From an uncultured Methylococcaceae bacterium (GTDB lineage Bacteria > Pseudomonadota > Gammaproteobacteria > Methylococcales > Methylococcaceae), in NCBI GenBank assembly GCA_903930145.1, contig CAIYXP010000283.1, positions 1-48,765 on the forward strand: DNA of 48,765 bases, in the 5' to 3' direction. The position numbers and the translations under genes were made by a program. Within the stretch, counting starts at the first letter, position 1, and every line of letters starts with the position of its first letter. The notes beneath the pieces were generated by a model. It searched no databases. It had not been told where the DNA came from and worked only from the letters and a program-made list of their open reading frames with translations. Positions 18,924 through 27,321 of the stretch are shown piece by piece.

Positions 18924-19700
18924 ATGATAAAACCCACTGTGATGTACACACTCATGATGGCTTTCGCAGTATGCGATCTGGCAAACGAAGCCTTGGCGGC
19001 AAGTTATTCATTCTCTGGCGGATACGGGAACCTAGGCGGATTCACCCAGGACGATGAGGCCAGATTTTTCAGTTTCGTGGCAGACGGGACATCTGCGGTC
19101 ACGCTGGAAACCGTATCTTACGCTGGCGGAACACTGGTTGACGGCACTCCGGTGACGGCTGGCGGGTTCGACCCATTGCTAACCCTGCTCCAACCTTCCG
19201 GCTTGGTCATTAGCACCATCCCGTTGAATGCGGGGGACACATTCTCCAAGCCTTATGTTGCCGGTACGGGCTGGGATGACAAAGACCCCGGCGTTCTGCT
19301 CGATTCTTACTACCAAGGGATTCTCGACCCGGGCACCTATTGGTTAGTGCTGACGCAGTCGTTTAATTTAGTCAATGGTGCCAATAATAATTACTACAGC
19401 ACAGCAACCGGCTTTATTCAACAAGGCGATTACACGGGTGCTTTAAATGGTTGCTTACCAGCCACCGACCCGTTTTGCAATTTTTTGGGCGAAAACAAGA
19501 ACGGGGATTGGGCCTTGAATATCACGGGGGTCGTTTCTGCGCAGGCCGAATCCACCTTCGACCCGCCGCCGCCCCCGCCACTGCCGGTGAGACCGGACAA
19601 CACCGTGGCCGAACCCCCCACACTGGCATTGCTGGGATTAGGGTTTGCCTTCATGCGATGGAATCGGGTTCGTCTTGGCAAGCTGGCGGGTAGGGTTTAG
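18924..19700 (+). CDS. DVUA0089-like secreted protein with PEP-CTERM tail
   Basis: A 258-residue protein from the ATG at 18924; a TTG 6 nt upstream overlaps the previous stop and is less likely. A signal peptide ends near EALAAS. The body has the order typical of DVUA0089-family proteins: a Phe-rich FTQDDEARFFSFVADG strand, TLETVSYAGG, then GGFDPLLTLLQPSG and GTYWLVLTQ. A proline-rich linker (six prolines) leads to AEPPTLALLGLGFAF and a basic end, the classical PEP-CTERM form in which the first P of PEP is replaced by A. Its function is unknown; the fold is expected to be a jelly-roll-like carbohydrate- or calcium-binding domain. Confidence 0.82.
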   Translation: MIKPTVMYTLMMAFAVCDLANEALAASYSFSGGYGNLGGFTQDDEARFFSFVADGTSAVTLETVSYAGGTLVDGTPVTAGGFDPLLTLLQPSGLVISTIPLNAGDTFSKPYVAGTGWDDKDPGVLLDSYYQGILDPGTYWLVLTQSFNLVNGANNNYYSTATGFIQQGDYTGALNGCLPATDPFCNFLGENKNGDWALNITGVVSAQAESTFDPPPPPPLPVRPDNTVAEPPTLALLGLGFAFMRWNRVRLGKLAGRV

Positions 19701-19714
19701 ATTTAGCCGATAAG

Positions 19715-19732
19715 TGTGTGATATGAATCACC
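19715..19732. promoter_or_regulatory. CRP-like or shared-dyad operator upstream of a sorting-tail gene
   Basis: TGTGTGATATGAATCACC lies about 85 bp before the next ATG. Its core TGTGATATGAATCACC fits the CRP pattern TGTGA-N6-TCAC, and its left half also matches the recurrent TGTGTNATAT dyad of this window. Which regulator binds is not decided. Confidence 0.4.
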
Positions 19733-19816
19733 TGTAAGCCATATGGCCTATTTTTTATAAGTACGCATGGGATAGGTTAATTTTTAATTATTTTAGAATT
19801 CTTTCGGGAGATCGCT

Positions 19817-20635
19817 ATGAATAGAAAACTTCACAAAACCATTTTGCTTGTGTTGGGTGCAGCGGCAGCGGTGGGCATGTCCAGCAACGCCAGTGCGCAA
19901 AACGCCAATTACATCAGTGGAACCACCAGCTCCAATAACCCCCCCGCGAGCCAAGCCGCGTTGACTGCCATCCCTACCGGCAGCACTTATTCTGCTACGG
20001 CCACCCTCGGCGTTTTCACTTGGGATGGAAACAATAATGTGTTTGGCCAAGGGTGGGGGTGGGGTCACAACGCCAATTTTTACATTTTCAATCTGGGCAG
20101 CAATGACACTACGCTGGATATCAAACAGACCAAAGTGACTGGCGTGAACTTCAACCCTGCATTTACCTTATGGAAAACAACAGGTTATAGCGACCCTGCT
20201 TTCGACTCCGCATCGGGGCACACCTTCAGCCAAGTGAGTTCCGCCAGTAAAAGCGGTTGGCTCACCAACCCGGCGGAGGGCGGTGTCACTGGAACTTTGG
20301 GCTACGCCAACTCTGGGCCAACCGGGTGGTTGAATGGCAACGGGGAAACCGTGGGTGCGGGTAGTGCGGGGTCCTCCGTCGTGGCAGGCAGCAGCGCGGA
20401 GTTAATCTTAAGTGGACTCTCCTCCGGCGGCTATCTGCTGGTGGTTGGTAGTGACCTTGCTTGCGGTACGTTCGCGGGAAACACCTTAGCGGCGTGCCCC
20501 ACGACTTTCCTGAGCGGATCTTACAATTTAACCATTACGCCATCGGTTTCTGCCGTTCCCATCCCTGCTGCCGTCTGGCTGTTTGGAAGCGCATTAGCGG
20601 GTTTGGGTGTGTTTGGACGGCGCAAATCTTCTTAA
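19817..20635 (+). CDS. Secreted GYANAGPTGW-family protein with PEP-CTERM-like tail
   Basis: A 272-residue protein with a signal peptide ending near SNASA-QN and a good ribosome site (GGGAG before the ATG). The body contains FTWDGNNN, HNANFYIF, NPAFTLW and GYANSGPTGWLNGNG. The tail is VPIPAAVWLFGSALAGLG plus GRRK. The body blocks recur in the proteins at 25617-26393 and 40223-41485, defining a paralogous family that I cannot match to a named domain. The PAFTLW strand and the late GGYLLVVG strand suggest a beta-sandwich. It is a single gene with its own promoter region. Confidence 0.85.
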   Translation: MNRKLHKTILLVLGAAAAVGMSSNASAQNANYISGTTSSNNPPASQAALTAIPTGSTYSATATLGVFTWDGNNNVFGQGWGWGHNANFYIFNLGSNDTTLDIKQTKVTGVNFNPAFTLWKTTGYSDPAFDSASGHTFSQVSSASKSGWLTNPAEGGVTGTLGYANSGPTGWLNGNGETVGAGSAGSSVVAGSSAELILSGLSSGGYLLVVGSDLACGTFAGNTLAACPTTFLSGSYNLTITPSVSAVPIPAAVWLFGSALAGLGVFGRRKSS

Positions 20636-20771
20636 ATTCATGTGGCATGATTATAGCTCGTCAGGTAAGGAATTTTGTAGGGGAATAGCTAGGCTTGTCA
20701 TTCCTGATGACATTCTCAGCTTGAACACTCAACAAAATGTACGCTTATTCAAGATGACTAAGGTGATATAA

Positions 20772-21656
20772 ATGCAAAAATCCACACTGGCAAAAGCCAT
20801 TAGCATGGCAATTACGGGTGTTGCGCTTTCGGCAGGCGGAGTCACAAGCGCTTCTGCCGGCACCACGATGTACAACACCTACACGACAACCCTATCGACC
20901 AATACCGACGGTTGGGTTCGGTGGGAGGGCACCCCGGACAGCGGCCCTCCTACTGGCGGCAATTCGGGCCAAATCACGCCTTGGGTTGGCACTAGCGGTT
21001 CCAGCCCCTCCACCGTCCTGCCTTTCAATTACATCGGTTCGTCCCACTTGAACTGGGCGGTCGAACTAACCGGCAGGGGCGACACTGCCGTTATTTCCTC
21101 AGCCGATGCCGTGGCTCGGTACGGTTTCACTGCGGAAATCGACACAGGAGGCGGGGCTTGGCTGGACAACAGCGTCCCCCCTACGGGTTGGAGGCATCAA
21201 ACCGATATCGGGCTCATCAAGTCGGACGTATCCCAATATGTCAGGATTAATCTCTCAACGGTCAACGGGCTTTACAGCACCTTCGGGGTGACCTTATTTT
21301 CGAGCCAAGACACCAACACCGCAGCATACAGCCATCACGGTGCGTGGAACAGGCCCAGCACAGGCTTGGATTTCAACCTAAGCAATCCGTTTGGCACCAT
21401 TGGCCTGACTAATCTGGGCTGGAGCGATTTTGTGGATTCGGACAGACAATTTGTCTTCCGTGCCGATGCCGGCTCAGTCTATTCTTTGTACTTGGGTGGC
21501 GTGGGTTTTTCCAGGTGGAATGCCGGGGTGGATGGATACGTGGTTAACATTATCACGACCGATGTACCCGAACCGGGTACGCTGGGGCTATTCGCCAGTG
21601 CGGCTACCGGCTATTGGCTAACCAGACGGCGGAAACCCAAGGCAGCTTTAATTTAG
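20772..21656 (+). CDS. Secreted protein with canonical PEP-CTERM tail
   Basis: A 294-residue protein; AAGGTGAT lies just before the ATG. A signal peptide ends at ASA-GT. The body is Gly/Ser/Thr/Trp-rich without a recognised domain. The tail VPEPGTLGLFASAATGYWL then TRRRK is textbook PEP-CTERM. Its neighbours use the VPIPAA variant, so two sorting dialects coexist here. The preceding gap holds a short hairpin TGTCAT-tcctg-ATGACA at 20698-20714. Confidence 0.82.
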   Translation: MQKSTLAKAISMAITGVALSAGGVTSASAGTTMYNTYTTTLSTNTDGWVRWEGTPDSGPPTGGNSGQITPWVGTSGSSPSTVLPFNYIGSSHLNWAVELTGRGDTAVISSADAVARYGFTAEIDTGGGAWLDNSVPPTGWRHQTDIGLIKSDVSQYVRINLSTVNGLYSTFGVTLFSSQDTNTAAYSHHGAWNRPSTGLDFNLSNPFGTIGLTNLGWSDFVDSDRQFVFRADAGSVYSLYLGGVGFSRWNAGVDGYVVNIITTDVPEPGTLGLFASAATGYWLTRRRKPKAALI

Positions 21657-21866
21657 CTTGACGGCTAAGCCTCAAGCCGATTCCCGCCGGGAATTTGCTG
21701 TTTTGACATAGGCCCGCTTGGAACTGTGATTCAGGCGGGTCATTTCGCATTTGATTTCGAGCGAACCTATTTTTCTGCTACAGTTTGCCCCATCACCGAG
21801 TTGGCGGTCACAAGCCAGGCAATCTGTCCGTCCGCCAACACGCCCCCAAAGCACTAATTTTGCGTT

Positions 21867-23399
21867 ATGACAAGCTTCATGCAGCGCGGCTATGTCGCCA
21901 TTCAATCCAAGAATTTTGCCGAGGCCACCGATTGGTTTGCCAAGGCCGTGGCTGAAAACCCAAACGACGGCCAGGCCAAGGCGTGTCTGGGCCAGTCCCT
22001 ATGCTGGCTGGGCAGACGCGCAGAGGGCATTGATATGTTGCGCAAGGCTGGCCGCAATTACCTGAAAAAGGCCCAAAAGAAGAAAGACATCAGCGAACTT
22101 GTGCAATTGGCCCTGCAATTGCAGCACTGGGACGATTATGCAGGCTCGATTGAACTGGCCAGACAGTCGATTGCAATCAATAAAAATGACACCCAGTGCC
22201 ATTACCTGCTCGCACTCGGCTATGCGCGCATGAATCAAAACAAAAGCGCATTGGCATCCGGGAGGTTGGCTGTAAAGTTAGAACCCGACCACCCGTTGAT
22301 CAATATTTTGGTGGCCGGCTTGGAGTCCGCAGAGGGCCAGCCAGAGGTGGCCAAGCGCCGATTGGAAAGGGTTCTGACATCCCCCCTCACCCCCGAACTA
22401 TCGTTTAGGGCGCACAAAGAACTCGCAAAAATCCTAGATAAGGCAGGCCATTACGGCGAAGCCTTCAGGCATTTGCAAGCCGCCGCCGGATTTTCTACCG
22501 CGATACCCGAATTCAGCAGACTGGATGCCAGGCTAGTCCCCGCCATGGTCGAGACCTTCTCCAAGGAATATGACCGCGATTTACTCAATCGCTGGCCGGC
22601 CACGGCATTTCAAGGTCACCGGCCCGCGCCGGTTTTTTTGATCGGGTTCTTACGCTCCGGGACCACATTGACTCAAGAAGTATTAGGCACCCATTCGGAG
22701 GTGTTCGTTGCAGATGAACCTAACTTGATCATAGATTTGCGGGAGGAGCTAAACCGCATATCCTTTGTGGCTGGCTCGACCCCGCAGCAGCTTCGTCATC
22801 TCGACTTGGCCGGTGCTGTTCATTTGCGCCAATATTACTGGAACAAAGTGCGGGAGCGTTACGGAGATAAGTTTGACCACCGCGTGTTGTTGGATAAAAC
22901 AACCATGAACACCATCGACATCGGCTTGATCAATTGTATTTTTCCTGATGCCAAAATCGTTTTCGTCATGCGCGACCCACGCGATGTTTGCTTAAGCTGC
23001 TTCATGCAAATCATGACCCCCACACCTTCCACCGTCCACCTGACCGATTGGGAGGGGACCGCCCGGTTTTACGCCCTGATCATGGATTGGTGGATGCGGA
23101 TTAAGCAAAAAATGACGCTTGATTGTTTCGAGTTTCGCTACGAAGACGCAGTCACCCGGTTTGAACCCGTGTTCCGCGAAATTTTCGAATTCATCGGGCT
23201 TCCCTGGGAGTCGGCGGTTGTCGATTTCCATAGCCATGCCGCCAATAAGTTTATTTCCAGCCCCAGTTTCAATCAAGTGGCGCAGCCGCTGTATGCTTCG
23301 TCGGTGGCACGTTGGACGCATTATGAGGCCGAGTTTGCGCCAGTTGCCGAAATTCTGCGCCCTTACGTCAGTGCGTTTGGCTACAATGTCATAGCCTAG
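21867..23399 (+). CDS. TPR-containing sulfotransferase family protein
   Basis: A 510-residue protein. Residues about 5-215 are TPR-like helical repeats (FAEATDWFAKAV, YAGSIELARQSI, HYGEAFRHLQAA). The C-terminal half is a PAPS-dependent sulfotransferase: the phosphosulfate loop IGFLRSGTTL at about residues 256-265 and the 3'-phosphate site RDPRDVCLSC at about 368. The family transfers sulfate to a hydroxyl or tyrosine; the TPR part probably binds a protein or glycan acceptor. It is a tandem paralogue of the next gene but lacks that gene's N-terminal SEC-C zinc motif. There is no clear ribosome site; an internal ATG four codons in is an alternative start. Sulfation of the exopolysaccharide or of secreted proteins is inference. 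Confidence 0.88.
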   Translation: MTSFMQRGYVAIQSKNFAEATDWFAKAVAENPNDGQAKACLGQSLCWLGRRAEGIDMLRKAGRNYLKKAQKKKDISELVQLALQLQHWDDYAGSIELARQSIAINKNDTQCHYLLALGYARMNQNKSALASGRLAVKLEPDHPLINILVAGLESAEGQPEVAKRRLERVLTSPLTPELSFRAHKELAKILDKAGHYGEAFRHLQAAAGFSTAIPEFSRLDARLVPAMVETFSKEYDRDLLNRWPATAFQGHRPAPVFLIGFLRSGTTLTQEVLGTHSEVFVADEPNLIIDLREELNRISFVAGSTPQQLRHLDLAGAVHLRQYYWNKVRERYGDKFDHRVLLDKTTMNTIDIGLINCIFPDAKIVFVMRDPRDVCLSCFMQIMTPTPSTVHLTDWEGTARFYALIMDWWMRIKQKMTLDCFEFRYEDAVTRFEPVFREIFEFIGLPWESAVVDFHSHAANKFISSPSFNQVAQPLYASSVARWTHYEAEFAPVAEILRPYVSAFGYNVIA

Positions 23400-23472
23400 C
23401 AAACCACTCTGAAGCCATTCCAACACCAAAAGTGGGCTAACCCGCCCATAGACAATTGCAGACAGATTATAA

Positions 23473-25128
23473 ATGAACAAACCAGCACCCAGCAAAACCG
23501 GACGCAACGATCCATGCCCCTGTGGCAGCGGTCGCAAATACAAAGCCTGTTGCTTTCAGGAGGAGGCCAAATTCCAAACCGGTTCCGCACCCAACATTGC
23601 GCTGTGGCTGCAACTAGCCCAACAATCGGCGACGCGCGGGGATTATGCCAATGCAGAAGCTTGGTTCCGGCAGGTGCTCGCGGTCAAAGCGAACGATGCC
23701 CATGCCTTGGCGGGGATGGGGCAAACTCTATGCTGGCGGGGCAAACAGCGGGAAGGGGCTAGGTATTTGGTGAGGGCTGCCAGACAACTCGAAAAACAGG
23801 GTGCAAAATCCCGCGACCCGCTTCAATTAATCGAACTTTCCGGTCAGTTGCAGCATTGGGGCGAAATGGAGGCTGCCGTGCAGCTTGCCAAGTTGGCAGT
23901 GCAATTTGCGCCAAAATCCGCCCAAGCCCAGAACAATTTGGCGCTGGCCTTAAGCCGGGTGAACCGTGTCAATGAGGCTTTGCCAGCCGCTCAGAAGGCA
24001 TGTGAATTACTGCCAAACCATCCCGGCTGTCAAATCCTGCTCGCCATCCTCGATTTTCGCCAAGGCCGGCTGGCCGAGTCTCGCGAGCGGCTGGAGCGCG
24101 TCATTGCGCTAGACCAAGACACCGAGCAAACCGCCCGTGCCTGGCTGGAGCTGGGGACTGTCCTCGACAAGCTCAAAGAATATGATAGCGCTTTCGCAGC
24201 TTTGCTCCAGGCGGCATCGCTGCACCGCAGCTTGCCGCAATACCAAACGGCGAATCGGGCGCATATTTTCGACATGATCGCCAAGAACAAACAAAGCTTC
24301 GACTCAGATTTGCTACAACACTGGTCAGCCGACGAACTGCGCTCGGATGGTTTGCCCTCACCCTATTTCCTTATGGGGTTTCTGCGCTCCGGGACTACAC
24401 TCACCGAGCAGGTTCTGGGCGCGCATCCGCAAGTCTTTGCCAGCGATGAAAGCAGGATAGTGTTCGAACTGACGGAAGAACTAGGGCGGCTCAGCGGAAT
24501 CCCCCATGATACGGCGGCGGGTTTGCGCAAGGTGGGTCTGGCCGGGGTCTTGCACCTGCGAAAACGGTATTGGGACCGGTCGGTGGAAGAATATGGCGAA
24601 GCTGTGTTGAAAAAGGTTTTCGTCGATAAAAACGCCATGAACACGATGGAGTTGGGGCTTATCAGCGTGATTTTCCCCGAAGCGAAAATCCTCTTTGCGC
24701 TACGCGACCCCCGCGATGTTTGCCTGAGTTGTTTCATGCAAGCGTTCGGGTCGGCACCGGTGACGGTCAACCTGCTGGCATGGGAAGGAATCGCCCGGCA
24801 ATATGCTGCGGTGATGGATTTTTGGTTATCGTTGCGGGATTCGATCACCCCGGCTTATCTGGAATTGCGTTACGAGGACACTGTGACTGAATTCGAGGCG
24901 ACTTACCGACGGGTGTTTGAGTTTTTAAGCTTGGAATGGCGGCCCGAAGTCGTCAGTTTCCATGAAAAGGCGGTGGGGCGCTATATTTCCACACCCAGTT
25001 TCGCCGCTGTCAGCCAGCCGCTGTATTCCAGCGCGGTGGCGCGTTGGACTCACTACGCGAAACATTTCTCGCCCATCCAAGCTTTACTGGAACGGTTCAT
25101 CGAAATTTTTGGCTATAAAAGTGAGTGA
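23473..25128 (+). CDS. SEC-C motif, TPR and sulfotransferase fusion protein
   Basis: A 551-residue protein in three parts. Residues 10-28 (GRNDPCPCGSGRKYKACC) are a SEC-C zinc-binding motif like that at the SecA C-terminus. Residues about 38-275 are TPR-like repeats. The C-terminal sulfotransferase has MGFLRSGTTL (about 300) and RDPRDVCLSC (about 411), near identical in motif to the preceding gene. Known: SEC-C peptides bind zinc and contact SecB or ribosomes, so this enzyme may meet nascent or pre-secretory clients. That is speculative. The stop codon lies inside a perfect 14-bp inverted repeat. Confidence 0.88.
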   Translation: MNKPAPSKTGRNDPCPCGSGRKYKACCFQEEAKFQTGSAPNIALWLQLAQQSATRGDYANAEAWFRQVLAVKANDAHALAGMGQTLCWRGKQREGARYLVRAARQLEKQGAKSRDPLQLIELSGQLQHWGEMEAAVQLAKLAVQFAPKSAQAQNNLALALSRVNRVNEALPAAQKACELLPNHPGCQILLAILDFRQGRLAESRERLERVIALDQDTEQTARAWLELGTVLDKLKEYDSAFAALLQAASLHRSLPQYQTANRAHIFDMIAKNKQSFDSDLLQHWSADELRSDGLPSPYFLMGFLRSGTTLTEQVLGAHPQVFASDESRIVFELTEELGRLSGIPHDTAAGLRKVGLAGVLHLRKRYWDRSVEEYGEAVLKKVFVDKNAMNTMELGLISVIFPEAKILFALRDPRDVCLSCFMQAFGSAPVTVNLLAWEGIARQYAAVMDFWLSLRDSITPAYLELRYEDTVTEFEATYRRVFEFLSLEWRPEVVSFHEKAVGRYISTPSFAAVSQPLYSSAVARWTHYAKHFSPIQALLERFIEIFGYKSE

Positions 25129-25159
25129 TATGCCGATCAATATGTGGCATATCACTCAC
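25121..25159. repeat. Perfect 14-bp inverted repeat overlapping a stop codon
   Basis: GTGAGTGATATGCC at 25121-25134 is mirrored by GGCATATCACTCAC at 25146-25159, with an 11-nt loop. There is no T-run on either side, so it is an atypical terminator at best; it could equally be an operator or an RNA stability element. Confidence 0.75.
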
Positions 25160-25213
25160 TGTTAGCTAACCCTCCATGCCACCCCGGTCGGCAGTGAGAC
25201 AACGGGCCACCTT

Positions 25214-25352
25214 ATTGGCAAGATTCTTCAGCTAAAGCCCAAGAACCTCTGGGCAATGTAATACGCCAAACTTTGCCTCCCCTGGACGATGGATTTCGGC
25301 ATCCATGCCGAAATGACGGCGTTTTTAGTCTTGGCTGAAACAACTTGCCAAT
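25214..25352. repeat. Palindromic dispersed element with terminal inverted repeats
   Basis: The ends begin ATTGGCAAG and end CTTGCCAAT, with imperfect similarity continuing inward through TTCAGC. Inside is the hairpin TTTCGGCATCCATGCCGAAA at 25294-25313, followed by TGACGG, a core shared with the elements at 28752 and 45567. No target duplication is evident. The whole 25129-25616 gap otherwise has no gene. Confidence 0.55.
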
Positions 25353-25616
25353 CAGGACGGGTCAAGTCCTGAAAAGAGTCGGGCAATTCGCTTATTCGTC
25401 GGAATTTCCCGCAACATCGGCCTATTCCCGCTGTTGTACATTCTATAGTTGTGAGCGTGGCAGCACGGGGCAAACCCTAACAATCCTATTATGGCGTGAT
25501 TCTTGCTATTATTCATTTAATATAGGTTCCGCTGGCATTGGAGTGACTCAATGCTTGGATGCGTGGTTCCGTGTTAAGCAATCGTCTTTTAGATACTCAC
25601 GTTAGGGTTACGCACA

Positions 25617-26393
25617 ATGATCAACAAAATTCGCAGGGCGGTATCGGTCAGCCTAGGCATAGCCGTAGTCATGGGTGTTTCCACTGATGCCAGTGCTGCT
25701 AACGTCGTAACGACGTGGGGTCCATTGACTGTCGCGGGGTTCACGGGTAGCGGAAGCGTCCCAAGATACGCATGGGATGGAAACAATAATCGCTCATCCA
25801 TCACCGGGAAGTTCAACTATGGTTGGCAGCACAATTCAGATTTTTATCTATTCAGCGTTGCCGATGCGAGCAGCGTGGGCATTAAAATGACCTCGCCCGT
25901 AGGGGGCATCAACCCCGCATTCACCCTGTGGACTGCGACCAGCCGCGGCGTTGGCCATACCTATAACCAGGTAGGCCCCACCCCTTATTTTCTGCCAGAC
26001 GGCGAATCGGGCTTTGTGGGTTACGCCAATGCCGGTCCCACCGGCTGGACCAATGGGTACGGCTTGGATGGCTCCGGCCTGGGGGGAGTCGTAGGGACAG
26101 GTTCGGGGGGAACCGCCACTGTCGCGGCAGCCACAAGCACCTCTGCCGGGCTTGCCGATTTGGTGATTGGCAGTCTTGGCCCCGGCAATTACATGCTGGG
26201 GGTGGGAGGCAGTTGCAATACCGCAGCCCCCCCTTGCAGTGTGTCGACTGCCGGCTTCTCCTACAATTTGTCGCTCACCAATCTAGGTGCGCCAGTTCCC
26301 ATCCCTGCGGCGGTTTGGCTGTTTGGCAGCGCATTGGCCGGTCTTGGCTGGGTGGGTCGCGGCAAAAGGAAACCACCGGCGCACGATGCCTGA
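25617..26393 (+). CDS. Secreted GYANAGPTGW-family protein with PEP-CTERM-like tail
   Basis: A 258-residue protein with a signal peptide ending near DASA-AN. Family blocks: YAWDGNNN, HNSDFYLF, NPAFTLW, GYANAGPTGWTNGYG, then a late YMLGVGGSC strand. The tail is VPIPAAVWLFGSALAGLG followed by a basic GRGKRK. Its 3' end overlaps the start of the first pseudopilin-like gene by 8 nt, which links this family directly to the secretion locus. It is a paralogue of 19817-20635 and 40223-41485. Function unknown. Confidence 0.86.
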   Translation: MINKIRRAVSVSLGIAVVMGVSTDASAANVVTTWGPLTVAGFTGSGSVPRYAWDGNNNRSSITGKFNYGWQHNSDFYLFSVADASSVGIKMTSPVGGINPAFTLWTATSRGVGHTYNQVGPTPYFLPDGESGFVGYANAGPTGWTNGYGLDGSGLGGVVGTGSGGTATVAAATSTSAGLADLVIGSLGPGNYMLGVGGSCNTAAPPCSVSTAGFSYNLSLTNLGAPVPIPAAVWLFGSALAGLGWVGRGKRKPPAHDA

Positions 26394-27321
26394 TAACCTT
26401 CCGCTGAGTCTCAACGCAGCCATAGAAGTGGGCTATTCTCGCCGCAAGGGGGCTGGACTGACTTCAGTGCCGTTGTCCGCTTCCCCCCCCCCTCGCAGAA
26501 TGCGTGGGGTGACGTTGATCGAATTGGGGATGGTATTGCTAATCTTGGTCGCCTTGGCGGGGTTGTTGGTTCCATACGCCCAAAATTCCGGTGGCATCGC
26601 CGAATGCGTGGCGACGGACGCATCGCTTGTCGCCATCCGCGATGCGATCATGGGGAGCGGTGCCCAGTCCGGCTATTTGAGCGACACAGGGACATTCCCT
26701 AGGCATCCAGGCGTTGTGCCAGCCAATGTCAATCCTTATAGCCTGCATTATTTATTTAACGATTGGAATGGAAATGCCGAGCTTTCCAGCAATTCTTGCA
26801 TGAGCGAACCCACCGCGTCAGACTGCACCCACCTTCCACACTTCAACCCGACCACTCAACGCGGTTGGCGCGGACCCTATCTATCCAATTCCAGCAACTG
26901 TGGCAGCCTACCTAAGCAATACGCCGCACCCTGCCCACCTAAGCTAAGCCCATTGTTTGCCGTGTGCAAAATCGGTTTGCCTGATCAGTATGCGGAATGC
27001 GGGAGCGGCAGTTGCGCCGGCGAATGCAATGCGTGCGGGCTGTGCCAGACCAATGCCGGCAGTTCTTCCAACTATGTGCATGGCGGTCTTGGTGTGGCGC
27101 TGGACGCTTATCCGTTGATGGGTCCCACCGGCATGCAGCCTGTGCGTACCCCCATTCAACTGTTCAGCGACTCTCAAGGTCACCATTATCTGGTTTCCGC
27201 CGGGCGTGATAGCGTGACCTACCTGAGCAATGGTGTTGACCCCAGCGCCAATTTGCGCGGCGACGACCGGGTGCTGTACCTGGACAGCAACGACCCATGG
27301 GGTAATAAGCCGTGCCAATGA
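26386..27321 (+). CDS. Large pseudopilin-like protein 1
   Basis: A 311-residue product from the ATG at 26386, which overlaps the preceding stop (ATGCCTGA). A later ATG at 26500 would give a two-residue leader directly before the processing site. The prepilin signature is G-VTLIELGMVLLILVALAG, with Glu at position 5 of the mature protein. The globular part is far larger than GspG/H-type pseudopilins and carries a Cys-rich patch around CGSGSCAGECNACGLCQTN. In type II systems such proteins form the periplasmic pseudopilus after cleavage by a GspO/PilD peptidase, which is not in this window. The stop overlaps the next start as ATGA. The starting leader is uncertain. Confidence 0.8.
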   Translation: MPDNLPLSLNAAIEVGYSRRKGAGLTSVPLSASPPPRRMRGVTLIELGMVLLILVALAGLLVPYAQNSGGIAECVATDASLVAIRDAIMGSGAQSGYLSDTGTFPRHPGVVPANVNPYSLHYLFNDWNGNAELSSNSCMSEPTASDCTHLPHFNPTTQRGWRGPYLSNSSNCGSLPKQYAAPCPPKLSPLFAVCKIGLPDQYAECGSGSCAGECNACGLCQTNAGSSSNYVHGGLGVALDAYPLMGPTGMQPVRTPIQLFSDSQGHHYLVSAGRDSVTYLSNGVDPSANLRGDDRVLYLDSNDPWGNKPCQ

